Made by a program: the position numbers and the translations under genes
Assembly (NCBI GenBank): GCA_045605145.1
Contig: JAZUPH010000024.1
Coordinates: 1 to 5,049, forward strand
DNA from: CAMNAO01 sp045605145
GTDB taxonomy: Bacteria; Bacillota; Clostridia; Oscillospirales; Oscillospiraceae
Length of the DNA: 5,049 nt
Direction: 5' to 3'
Part shown: positions 1-5,049 of the stretch, piece by piece
How the letters are laid out: every line of letters begins with the position of its first letter
Numbering within the stretch: position 1 is the first letter of the stretch
The notes under the pieces: model-generated
What the model was told of the DNA's origin: nothing
The model's input: only the letters and a program-made list of their open reading frames with translations
Database searches by the model: none

Positions 1-1
1 C

Positions 2-85
2 ATCGACTGGAAGCAGGGCTTTTACGACGATGTACTGTCGGGAAAGACGAAGTATTTCAGCAATCTGATCGCGGCAGAGGATTGA
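2..85 (+). CDS. C-terminal end of an unidentified upstream gene (partial)
   Basis: An open frame enters from the left edge and ends at the TGA at 83-85. It gives 27 residues starting IDWKQGFYDD and ending NLIAAED. I do not recognise the protein; the fragment is too short to assign a domain. It is taken as real because codon choice resembles the following gene, and that gene starts only 15 bases after this stop with a strong ribosome binding site between them, as in an operon. The tail is mixed charged and polar, with no membrane segment or export signal. The alternative is a chance open frame, since 27 codons without a stop is weak evidence on its own. Confidence 0.6.
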   Translation: MDWKQGFYDDVLSGKTKYFSNLIAAED

Positions 86-100
86 TGCCGGAGGGAGTTC

Positions 101-3100
101 ATGGATATTAAATACAACGCCTTTGTTTCATATCGGCACCATCCCGATGATATCCGCGCGGCGACGGAGATACACCGCGGGCTGGAGCGTTTCAAGGTGC
201 CCAGGGCAATACGTAAAAGATCGGCGGGTATAAGCCGCATTTTCCGGGACAAAGACGAGCTGCCTATAACCAGCAGTCTGACGGACGATATAACGCGGGC
301 GCTGAAAAACTCCGACTATCTTATCGTCATATGCTCCGTCCACACGAAGGAATCCGTATGGGTACAGCGGGAGATAGAGACATTTTTAAGCACTCACGAC
401 CGCAGCAAGGTACTGACCGTGTTGGTGAATGGTGAGCCTTACGATGTTATCCCCGAGATACTGCTGTACGAGGACGCGGTCGACCCCATCAGCGGGGAAA
501 CGCGCCGCATTGAGTATGAGCCACTTTCCTGCGACTGGCGCATGAAGCGGAAAAAGGCCGTGCGGGAAGAGCTGCCCCGGCTGGCGGCGGCGCTGCTGGG
601 ATGCGGCTATGATGAGCTACGCCAGAGACAGCGGCAGTACAGGACAAGGCGCATGGCGGCACTGTTTTCTGCGGCCACCGCGGCATCACTGTGCCTGGCG
701 GCATATTTCCTGCACACCAGTATTCAGATCCAAAAGGCAAATGACGACCTGCAGACCGCCAACGAAGAGATAAGCGCGGCCAATGCACAAATTAGCGCCG
801 CAAATGAAGAGATACGCGCGGCCAACGAAGAGATACAGCAGGCAAACATCCAAATACAGGAGAATCTGGACGAAGCTCTGCGAAATCAGTCACAGTATCT
901 GGCGTCCAGCGCGCAGGAGCATCTGGAATCGGGCGACCGGCTGACCGCTATTGCACTGGCTCTCGCGGCACTGCCCGGTGAGGGCGGCGAGCGCCCCTAT
1001 GTGCCCCAGGCGGAGCTGTCGCTGAGCAACGCGCTCCGCTCCTATGTATCCGACGCGCAGGCAAGCGCCGACGGCGCCTTTGATGTGGGCGCGCTGATAG
1101 ACGATTTTTGCGTCACCGACGACGGTGGCACCATTTACATTACAGACAGCAGAGAAACTGTCACCGTTTGGGACACCCACAGTTTCCGCAAGCTGGCAAC
1201 CATAGATGCGGGCGGGTACACTCTGCAAAAAGTCTGTACCACCCCGGGCGGCAATGTACTGCTGTGGACAGGCGCCGCCGACGGGCATCTGTTCTGCTAC
1301 GGGCCTGACGGTGTGCTCAGGTGGCAGGAAGAAAACTGCCGGGACAGCGCCTACCTCAATGACGAGGGCATACTGATGGTGCTCAGTCTGCGCTACCCCG
1401 ACACATACATAAAATTCCTCCACCCCGAAACCGGCGAAGCACTGCGTCCGGAGCTGAAGCTGAGTATCCCGGAGGGAATCAACACCGTAAACGGTTTTTA
1501 TGAACAGAACAATTCTCAAGGTCGGCCAATATGCATAAAGGCTTATTCCGGAACGGAATACTACATCCTTACACTGGACGCATCAAACGGTGAGCTGTTC
1601 CGCCTGATGAGCCTGGACACCTCAGGCGACAACTGGACGAGAAGCATCGACTGCGTCACCTCCGACGACCGCGGCTGCGTATACGCCATGGTCAGCACCG
1701 GCAGTGGCATATACAACGGCAATTACGGCACCTTTTCGGTGACCAGCCCGGCAGTGTCCGAAATATTCTGCTATGAAGCGGACAGCGGGCGTCTGATATG
1801 GCAGTCGGAGATCACCGCCTACACATTCGGCGGCACCATTTCCATAAATCCCGTGCCAAACACCGGTCTCGTTCTGTGCCAGTACAGCAATATCTTCCAA
1901 CTGCACGATGCCGCAACAGGTGATGTCGTGGGCAGTTGCGACACGCTGGGCGTGCCGCTGACGGTAAATGTGGATGAGACCTCCACCTGGGGCATACTGG
2001 ACAACGGAACATATTTTGTCTACGAACATGCACGGGGGCTTTGCTTCTGCTACCCATTTATGGACGGCGCAGTTGCCCGGGCGCAGATCGCAAACGCGTA
2101 CTTTGTTCTGCCGCCCCTTGGCACACAGGTAACGGTATACCGCTCGGTAAAAGACGATTCCGGGCAGGTTCTGCAGGGTGATTACAGTCTGTCATCGGTG
2201 GACGGGCATCTGGCGCAGGACGAACTGCTGGCGGTGGTGTATTACAAGACGCTGTATCTTTTCGATATTGAGGAAAAATCACTCGTATTTCAGCACAGCT
2301 TCACCAACCTGACAAGCCTTCTGTCATTCTCCGGGGACGGGGGCACACTGTGGATGTGGGATTTGACGGCGGACAGCGTCATCGCCGTGGACACCGAAAA
2401 CGGACATATCAGCACCGCACAGGTGCCGTGTCATATCGGCGGCGAATTCGACTACACCTACTACGAGTCGGAGCTTTTTGTGGCGGACGGGGCCCTGCTG
2501 TACATATTGGAGACCCGTGACGAGACGGCGCTTATCCGATATGAGCTTTCTTCCGGCAGCCACGACCAATGGCCTTTGCCGCAGCTTACGGCGGTGGGTT
2601 CGGCAATTTACAACAAATCAAGCCGCATTCTGGGCCTTACCGGGGAGCACATCTGGTTCTGGCGTGAGGATGGAAGCATATACCGGCTGGACACCGAAAG
2701 CGGCCGGATCGACACTGTTTTGACCGATGCGGCATCAGCGCCCATTGGCCTTGTGTCCGAGGGCGGCGACCGGATCGCGCTGGCGGTTGGCAGCGAGATA
2801 ACGCTTATGGACGACGGCGGGCAGATCACCATGCGCACCCTGATGGATGGCAGAAAGGGCGTCAGCCTGTGCTTCTATGGGGATGAGCTGCTGGTACTGT
2901 GTGACGATGGCATTATATACCGCTACGCCGCGGACGGCACTCTGCTCAGCCAGACGACACTGAGTATATACAGCACCTTCTCGTCAAGAGTCTCACTGAA
3001 CACCGATCCTATGGGCATTTTCTGGCACTTCACCGGCGACGGTGATCTGATCGTGGGCGCCCTTAACGCAGGCAACATCATCGATTGCGGCGGGTGGCAG

Positions 3101-3286
3101 TGCCGCGCCTTTGTGCCGCATCTAATGGCCTACGGACAGAACACGGATGAGCTGGTGTCATTGGCCGGCGGTCAGTTGGTGCTCTTCCACCGCTACAGCA
3201 CCCAGGAGCAGATCGAAAGAGCCTATGAACAGCTCAACGGTTACACGCTCAGTGATGAGCAGAAGCAGGACTTCGGCATCGACTGA
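101..3286 (+). CDS. TIR domain-transmembrane-coiled coil-beta-propeller protein
   Basis: This 1061-residue protein looks like a single-chain receptor. Residues 4-165 form a TIR domain. Box 1 is YNAFVSYR (5-12), a second conserved block runs from RIFRDKDELP (46-55) to SDYLIVICS (71-79), and WVQREI (87-92) matches the WxxxE motif of SARM1 (WVHKEI), placing the putative NADase glutamate at Glu91. A basic stretch (RQYRTRRM, 178-185) precedes one hydrophobic helix at about 185-205. A heptad coiled coil follows (213-261), then GDRLTAIALALAALP (279-292) and RPYVPQAE (298-305), a linker I recall in front of propellers in TIR and STAND proteins. Residues 325-1035 are beta-propeller: VTVWDT, YEADSGRLIWQ, LHDAATGDV, LYLFDIEEKS and YRLDTESGRI are WD40/PQQ-like blade motifs, enough for about two propellers. 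GGAGGG at 90-95 sets the start. The TIR and architecture are clear; ligand, enzymatic activity and role (defence or other signalling) are unknown. Confidence 0.93.
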   Translation: MDIKYNAFVSYRHHPDDIRAATEIHRGLERFKVPRAIRKRSAGISRIFRDKDELPITSSLTDDITRALKNSDYLIVICSVHTKESVWVQREIETFLSTHDRSKVLTVLVNGEPYDVIPEILLYEDAVDPISGETRRIEYEPLSCDWRMKRKKAVREELPRLAAALLGCGYDELRQRQRQYRTRRMAALFSAATAASLCLAAYFLHTSIQIQKANDDLQTANEEISAANAQISAANEEIRAANEEIQQANIQIQENLDEALRNQSQYLASSAQEHLESGDRLTAIALALAALPGEGGERPYVPQAELSLSNALRSYVSDAQASADGAFDVGALIDDFCVTDDGGTIYITDSRETVTVWDTHSFRKLATIDAGGYTLQKVCTTPGGNVLLWTGAADGHLFCYGPDGVLRWQEENCRDSAYLNDEGILMVLSLRYPDTYIKFLHPETGEALRPELKLSIPEGINTVNGFYEQNNSQGRPICIKAYSGTEYYILTLDASNGELFRLMSLDTSGDNWTRSIDCVTSDDRGCVYAMVSTGSGIYNGNYGTFSVTSPAVSEIFCYEADSGRLIWQSEITAYTFGGTISINPVPNTGLVLCQYSNIFQLHDAATGDVVGSCDTLGVPLTVNVDETSTWGILDNGTYFVYEHARGLCFCYPFMDGAVARAQIANAYFVLPPLGTQVTVYRSVKDDSGQVLQGDYSLSSVDGHLAQDELLAVVYYKTLYLFDIEEKSLVFQHSFTNLTSLLSFSGDGGTLWMWDLTADSVIAVDTENGHISTAQVPCHIGGEFDYTYYESELFVADGALLYILETRDETALIRYELSSGSHDQWPLPQLTAVGSAIYNKSSRILGLTGEHIWFWREDGSIYRLDTESGRIDTVLTDAASAPIGLVSEGGDRIALAVGSEITLMDDGGQITMRTLMDGRKGVSLCFYGDELLVLCDDGIIYRYAADGTLLSQTTLSIYSTFSSRVSLNTDPMGIFWHFTGDGDLIVGALNAGNIIDCGGWQCRAFVPHLMAYGQNTDELVSLAGGQLVLFHRYSTQEQIERAYEQLNGYTLSDEQKQDFGID
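737..862 (+). repeat. 21-bp tandem repeat encoding heptads of the coiled coil
   Basis: Six 21-bp units encode six consecutive seven-residue repeats (residues 213-254 of the TIR protein): ANDDLQT, ANEEISA, ANAQISA, ANEEIRA, ANEEIQQ, ANIQIQE. Alanine and Ile/Leu alternate at 4- and 3-residue spacing, which defines the core of a coiled coil starting seven residues after the membrane helix. At DNA level, blocks such as gccaacgaagagata recur almost unchanged, so the units probably arose by tandem duplication and could vary in copy number between strains. Confidence 0.85.
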
Positions 3287-3304
3287 AGCGAAAACAGACA
3301 CAAA

Positions 3305-3338
3305 AAAAGCCATTGGGGCATTTGCTCCAATGGCTTTT
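3305..3338. terminator. Bidirectional intrinsic terminator between convergent genes
   Basis: GCCATTGGGGC (3309-3319) pairs with GCTCCAATGGC (3324-3334) around a four-base ATTT loop, with one G·T pair. Four A-T pairs extend the base to 3305-3338. On the + strand TTTTACTGCTTTT follows, serving the TIR gene whose stop is 22 bases upstream of the stem core. On the - strand the A run at 3302-3308 reads as seven T, serving the 203-residue gene. The uninterrupted T run makes it look stronger in the - direction. Confidence 0.93.
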
Positions 3339-3358
3339 ACTGCTTTTGCTATTATGTA

Positions 3359-3970
3359 TCACTTATTCTTTGCCGCCAGCTTGGCCTGCTTTACTATCTG
3401 GTCGTACGCCTTCTTATTCTCGGGGGTGTGACCGACCATCATGCGGGGATTGCGCTTATAAAGCTCCATAATCGCGGGGGTAAGCAGCCCTTCCTTATCC
3501 TTTTTGCCGAGGCAGATATCATACAGCTTGCGGGCAGTGCAGATATAGATGGAGTCCACCACATAAATGGGGATAAGGAAGAAGGTGGTGGTGTGTCGAT
3601 GCTTGTATGTCCACACGATGTCGCTTACGGGGCAGACAACGCCGCTCTTTTTGATGAACAGATAGTTCTGGGTGACCACCGCCTTGTTGTTGCAAATGGG
3701 TGTGGCGCCCTGGCTGCTCAGTTCGCCGGCAGCATGCTCCACAAGGCCCTTTGCCTCAAGCTCTTTAATGCACTTGTTGTAGCGCACAATAGAGGGCAGT
3801 TGGACGGACAGGGCAATGATCACCGGGAACAGATCGAGCATCATTACAGTAAAGGCCACGCTCTGCTCAATGAAGATAAACAGGAAGCCGATCACAAAGG
3901 CCGCCACCGTCACGATAAGAAACCAGGGTCTGGGGCTCAGATAGTTCTTGAGAAACTGTTTTGCATCCAT
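3359..3970 (-). CDS. Two-helix membrane protein with soluble beta-rich tail, function unknown
   Basis: This 203-residue protein has two hydrophobic helices near the N-terminus (about 16-34 and 38-61) with a short turn, so both ends are probably cytoplasmic. A charged helical stretch (64-84, KCIKELEAKGLVEHA) follows, then a beta-rich region (about 94-153) containing VVTQNYLFIKKSG, VCPVSDIVWTYKHRH and DSIYICTARK. The order of short strands and the DIVWTYK element recall small bacterial PH-like domains found in uncharacterised Firmicutes membrane proteins; this is from memory and tentative (DUF6709 would be my first comparison). The tail AIMELYKRNPRMMVGHTPEN ends in a Lys-rich helix. GGAGGG seven bases before the ATG (CCCTCC at 3978-3983 on the given strand), a consensus promoter and a shared terminator support this strand over the 193-codon antisense frame. 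It is a monocistronic unit. Confidence 0.88.
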   Translation of the reverse strand: MDAKQFLKNYLSPRPWFLIVTVAAFVIGFLFIFIEQSVAFTVMMLDLFPVIIALSVQLPSIVRYNKCIKELEAKGLVEHAAGELSSQGATPICNNKAVVTQNYLFIKKSGVVCPVSDIVWTYKHRHTTTFFLIPIYVVDSIYICTARKLYDICLGKKDKEGLLTPAIMELYKRNPRMMVGHTPENKKAYDQIVKQAKLAAKNK

Positions 3971-3985
3971 AATTGTTCCCTCCGG

Positions 3986-4035
3986 TTGGGCGGGCGCTGC
4001 CCGCCATAAAATAAGGCCGCCCGAAAGCCGCCCAA
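3986..4035 (-). promoter_or_regulatory. GC-rich 5' leader with two mutually exclusive hairpins
   Basis: The predicted leader of the 203-residue gene can pair in two ways (coordinates on the given strand). The compact form pairs GGCGGGC (3989-3995) with GCCCGCC (3999-4005), a 7-bp stem with a 3-base loop. The long form pairs GTTGGGCGG (3985-3993) with CCGCCCAAC (4028-4036), 9 bp, using the very first transcribed bases. Both use 3989-3993 and end within a few bases of the ribosome binding site at 3978-3983. The structures may affect translation or mRNA stability; there is no direct evidence that they do. Confidence 0.5.
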
Positions 4036-4042
4036 CAAATTT

Positions 4043-4072
4043 ATTATACTAAATCGCTGATGCGCCTGTCAA
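4043..4072 (-). promoter_or_regulatory. Consensus sigma-A promoter of the 203-residue membrane protein gene
   Basis: Read on the - strand, TTGACA (4067-4072) and TATAAT (4043-4048) are both perfect hexamers with an 18-bp spacer. Transcription should start near 4036, leaving about 65 bases of leader before the ATG. A second TTGAC block on the same strand lies at 4082-4086 but has no -10 at proper distance. Confidence 0.88.
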
Positions 4073-4110
4073 CACAAATCAGTCAACTTGTCGCTAAATC
4101 TACTTATATC

Positions 4111-4134
4111 ACAAAATCTGTTCGTGGATTTTGT
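4111..4134. repeat. Inverted repeat between divergent promoters (possible operator)
   Basis: ACAAAATC (4111-4118) and GATTTTGT (4127-4134) form a perfect 8-bp inverted repeat separated by TGTTCGTG. It lies 13 bases upstream of the -35 of the + strand promoter at 4148 and about 40 bases upstream of the - strand promoter. That is a suitable place for a regulator site. No T tract follows that would make it a convincing terminator. The sequence does not match an operator I can name. Confidence 0.4.
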
Positions 4135-4147
4135 ACAAAACTCCATA

Positions 4148-4176
4148 TTGAAATGGCGCAATGTTTGTGCTAAATT
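4148..4176 (+). promoter_or_regulatory. Extended -10 promoter driving the structured RNA
   Basis: TTGAAA (4148-4153), a 17-bp spacer and TAAATT (4171-4176), preceded by TG at 4168-4169 in the extended -10 position. Initiation is expected near 4183, five bases before the first base of the RNA's closing helix (4188). That placement supports both the promoter and the RNA. Confidence 0.7.
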
Positions 4177-4182
4177 ATAGTC

Positions 4183-4590
4183 AGAAAGGGTGATACCAAT
4201 GTACTAAGTAAAACCCCCGAAAGACGCAGCGAACTGATTGCAGTGGAGAAAGTTGATATATAAGCAGGAAGTAAAAGTTCGTAAACATTCTGAAAATAAC
4301 AACGTTCTCATATAAACATCGTGTAATAAGAAGTTAACCGCATGATCGCCCACTGTAAGCAGAGGAAAGAGCAAGCGTCTATACAGCGCCTTCAGCTCAG
4401 AGAAGATTCCCACACATAAGCACATCCCGCTGATGGGACGAGGTTTAAAGGACGTGGAGCGGAGTAAGTTTTAAGCAGAAGGACGGCTGATACAGTAGAA
4501 AGCGAGGTAGCCATTGATGATCGAGCCCAAGCACTCACAGAGATAACCCCTGACAGCTTGCGTAAAGAAGCAGCAGTCAGGGGTTATTTC
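4183..4590 (+). ncRNA. Candidate large structured non-coding RNA, about 400 nt, family unknown
   Basis: No protein frame here is convincing, but the RNA folds into a nested set of helices. The closing helix pairs GGGT/GCCC (4188-4191/4525-4528), GAT/ATC (4192-4194/4520-4522) and CAATGTACT (4197-4205) with 4506-4516 across a two-base bulge. AGACGC/GCGTCT (4222-4227/4375-4380) encloses a 12-position helix with one A·G mismatch (4234-4245/4351-4362). Above that are an arm GAGAA.GTTG/CAAC.TTCTC (4246-4255/4300-4309) capped by CAGGA/TTCTG (4265-4269/4288-4292), and a second arm ATCGTG/CATGAT (4318-4323/4341-4346). A third arm pairs 4387-4397 with 4474-4485 and contains CCAC/GTGG (4410-4413/4454-4457) and a TCCC/GGGA hairpin (4425-4438). 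No pairs cross. Loops are rich in A and GAAA. A promoter and terminator bracket the unit on this strand. I do not recognise it as RNase P, tmRNA, 6S, SRP RNA, T-box or a known riboswitch. It is inferred by eye; individual small helices may be wrong. Confidence 0.68.
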
Positions 4591-4600
4591 TATGTCTTTC
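4543..4600 (+). terminator. Intrinsic terminator of the structured RNA
   Basis: ATAACCCCTGAC (4543-4554) pairs perfectly with GTCAGGGGTTAT (4576-4587), 12 bp. An inner GCTT/AAGC helix (4556-4559/4568-4571) sits above an uneven internal loop. The downstream tract, TTTCTATGTCTTT, is T-rich but interrupted. On the opposite strand no T tract follows, so it acts on the + strand. It ends before the permease promoter. Confidence 0.8.
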
Positions 4601-4606
4601 TGACAG

Positions 4607-4635
4607 TTGACAACTTTTCCTTTCTGGGGTATCAT
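4607..4635 (+). promoter_or_regulatory. Promoter of the permease gene, with palindrome on the -35
   Basis: TTGACA (4607-4612), 17-bp spacer, TATCAT (4630-4635). TATACT at 4636-4641 is a better -10 by sequence but too far from the -35. The -35 lies within AGTTG-A-CAACT (4605-4615), an 11-base perfect palindrome that could be a repressor half-site or chance. The leader to the ATG at 4668 would be about 25 bases. Confidence 0.65.
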
Positions 4636-4667
4636 TATACTATCTTTATCCGAAAGGAAGAAACTGT

Positions 4668-5049
4668 ATGGAAAACCAACTCAACCGGAAATACGGCCTG
4701 TTTACAGCCATCTGTATGGTTGTCGGTACCGTTATCGGCTCCGGTATTTTCTTCAAAGCGCAAACCATTCTTCAAAAAACCGGCGGCGACCTGCCCCTTG
4801 GCATTATTGCCTGGATCATCGGCGGCGCCATTATGCTGGTTTGTCTTCTGACCTCCTCCAACATGGGTCAGAAATACGAAAAAGTCAACGGCCTCATTGA
4901 CTATGCCGAGGCTACCGTAGGCCGCCGTTACGGCTACTACATAGGATGGTTTACCATGACCACCTACTTCCCCGCCATGACTTCCGCCCTTGCCTGGCTG
5001 TCTGCCCGGTACACTTTGGTGTTTTTGACATCTGTCAATCCCAACTTCC
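4668..5049 (+). CDS. APC-superfamily amino acid permease, N-terminal part (runs off window)
   Basis: The first 127 codons of a membrane transporter are present; the frame is open at the right edge. AAGGAAG at 4654-4660, seven bases upstream, fixes the ATG. The start MENQLNRKYGLFTAICMVVG and the motif VVGTVIGSGIFF (residues 18-29) are the GxIGSGIF signature of the first transmembrane helix in the amino acid-polyamine-organocation family, where the unwound helix binds the substrate's amino and carboxyl groups. A second helix (about 44-62, LGIIAWIIGGAIMLVCLLT) follows, then a cytoplasmic loop (MGQKYEKVNGLIDYAEATVG, 65-84) of the type common in this family and a third helix starting near YGYYIGWFTM. 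Full-length members usually have 12 helices and about 430-500 residues, so roughly the first quarter is here. The substrate cannot be read from this part. Confidence 0.93.
   Translation, partial: MENQLNRKYGLFTAICMVVGTVIGSGIFFKAQTILQKTGGDLPLGIIAWIIGGAIMLVCLLTSSNMGQKYEKVNGLIDYAEATVGRRYGYYIGWFTMTTYFPAMTSALAWLSARYTLVFLTSVNPNF

Noticed and set aside
890..1519. 209-codon - strand frame inside the TIR-propeller gene.
   Set aside because: It is antisense to a well-supported coding region and its translation shows no domain; high G+C third positions commonly open such frames.
3428..4009. 193-codon + strand frame opposite the 203-residue membrane protein gene.
   Set aside because: The - strand gene has a perfect promoter, ribosome binding site, hydrophobic segments and terminator. 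The + frame encodes a low-complexity His/Gly-rich sequence with no ribosome binding site and is an antisense shadow.
4186..4198. GGGTGATACC looks like the T-box sequence AGGGTGGTACCGCG.
   Set aside because: It lies at the start of the transcript instead of just before the terminator, lacks the CGCG part, and fits better as the 5' strand of the RNA's closing helix.
4204..4425. 73-codon - strand frame inside the structured RNA region.
   Set aside because: No good ribosome binding site or promoter precedes it, and the composition is unlike a known protein. The + strand promoter, fold and terminator explain the same bases better.
4359..4515. RNase P RNA: GAGGAAAG near 4362-4369 and GCGAGGTAG near 4502-4510 resemble its conserved blocks, and the size fits.
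   Set aside because: The GTCC following GAGGAAAG is missing, the ACAGAA-GGCTTA block is absent near the 3' end, and the helix partners are in the wrong order for RNase P. The matches are short purine-rich strings.
4184..4590. tmRNA, 6S RNA, SRP RNA, group II intron or a metabolite riboswitch.
   Set aside because: No tRNA-like 3' end or tag frame, no single long bubble hairpin, no SRP GGAAGCAGC loop, no intron domain V, and no lysine, glycine, TPP or cobalamin core motifs could be seen.
4183..4590. CRISPR array or tandem repeat in the non-coding stretch.
   Set aside because: No direct repeat of about 25-37 bases with regular spacers is present; only short strings such as GGACG recur.
4558..4900. 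Two overlapping 97-codon + frames spanning the permease start.
   Set aside because: They are out of frame with the permease beginning at 4668, which has the ribosome binding site and the APC GSGIF motif.

Overview
The window looks like a piece of a Clostridia chromosome, probably from a gut or rumen Oscillospirales-type Firmicute. This is inferred from strong GGAGG-type ribosome binding sites, consensus sigma-A promoters (TTGACA/TATAAT), intrinsic terminators, and a TIR-transmembrane-coil-propeller protein of a type I associate with Clostridia. No rRNA or other species marker is present, so the assignment is soft.

Layout. (1) Positions 2-85 are the last 27 codons and stop of an unidentified + strand gene. 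(2) Fifteen bases later, at 101-3286 (+), lies a 1061-residue protein. It has an N-terminal TIR domain with an intact SARM1-like WxxxE motif (Glu91), one membrane-spanning segment, an almost perfect heptad-repeat coiled coil, and about 700 residues of WD40/PQQ-like beta-propeller. The short spacing and lack of a visible promoter suggest an operon with the upstream gene. (3) A hairpin at 3305-3338, flanked by A and T tracts, terminates this gene and the convergent one. (4) Positions 3359-3970 (-) encode a 203-residue protein with two membrane segments and a soluble beta-rich tail. Its promoter is consensus (TTGACA, 18-bp spacer, TATAAT), and its roughly 65-nt GC-rich leader can form two competing hairpins. 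(5) Positions 3971-4667 hold no convincing protein gene. About 400 bases of this stretch form a promoter-to-terminator unit on the + strand (about 4183-4590) whose ends pair and whose interior folds into nested helices: a candidate large structured non-coding RNA. (6) From 4668 to the right edge lies the N-terminal part of an APC-superfamily amino acid permease with its own promoter.

How the parts relate. The TIR protein reads as a one-polypeptide signal receptor: a sensor propeller joined through a coiled coil and membrane helix to a possible NAD-consuming or scaffold TIR domain. The 203-residue gene and the permease are separate transcription units. The large RNA lies directly upstream of the permease. 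It could be an independent RNA gene or a long leader whose terminator controls read-through into the permease. A permease promoter between the terminator and the ATG favours independence but does not settle it.

The most notable item is the structured RNA at about 4183-4590. I could not match it to any RNA family I know, and all pairings were found by eye.
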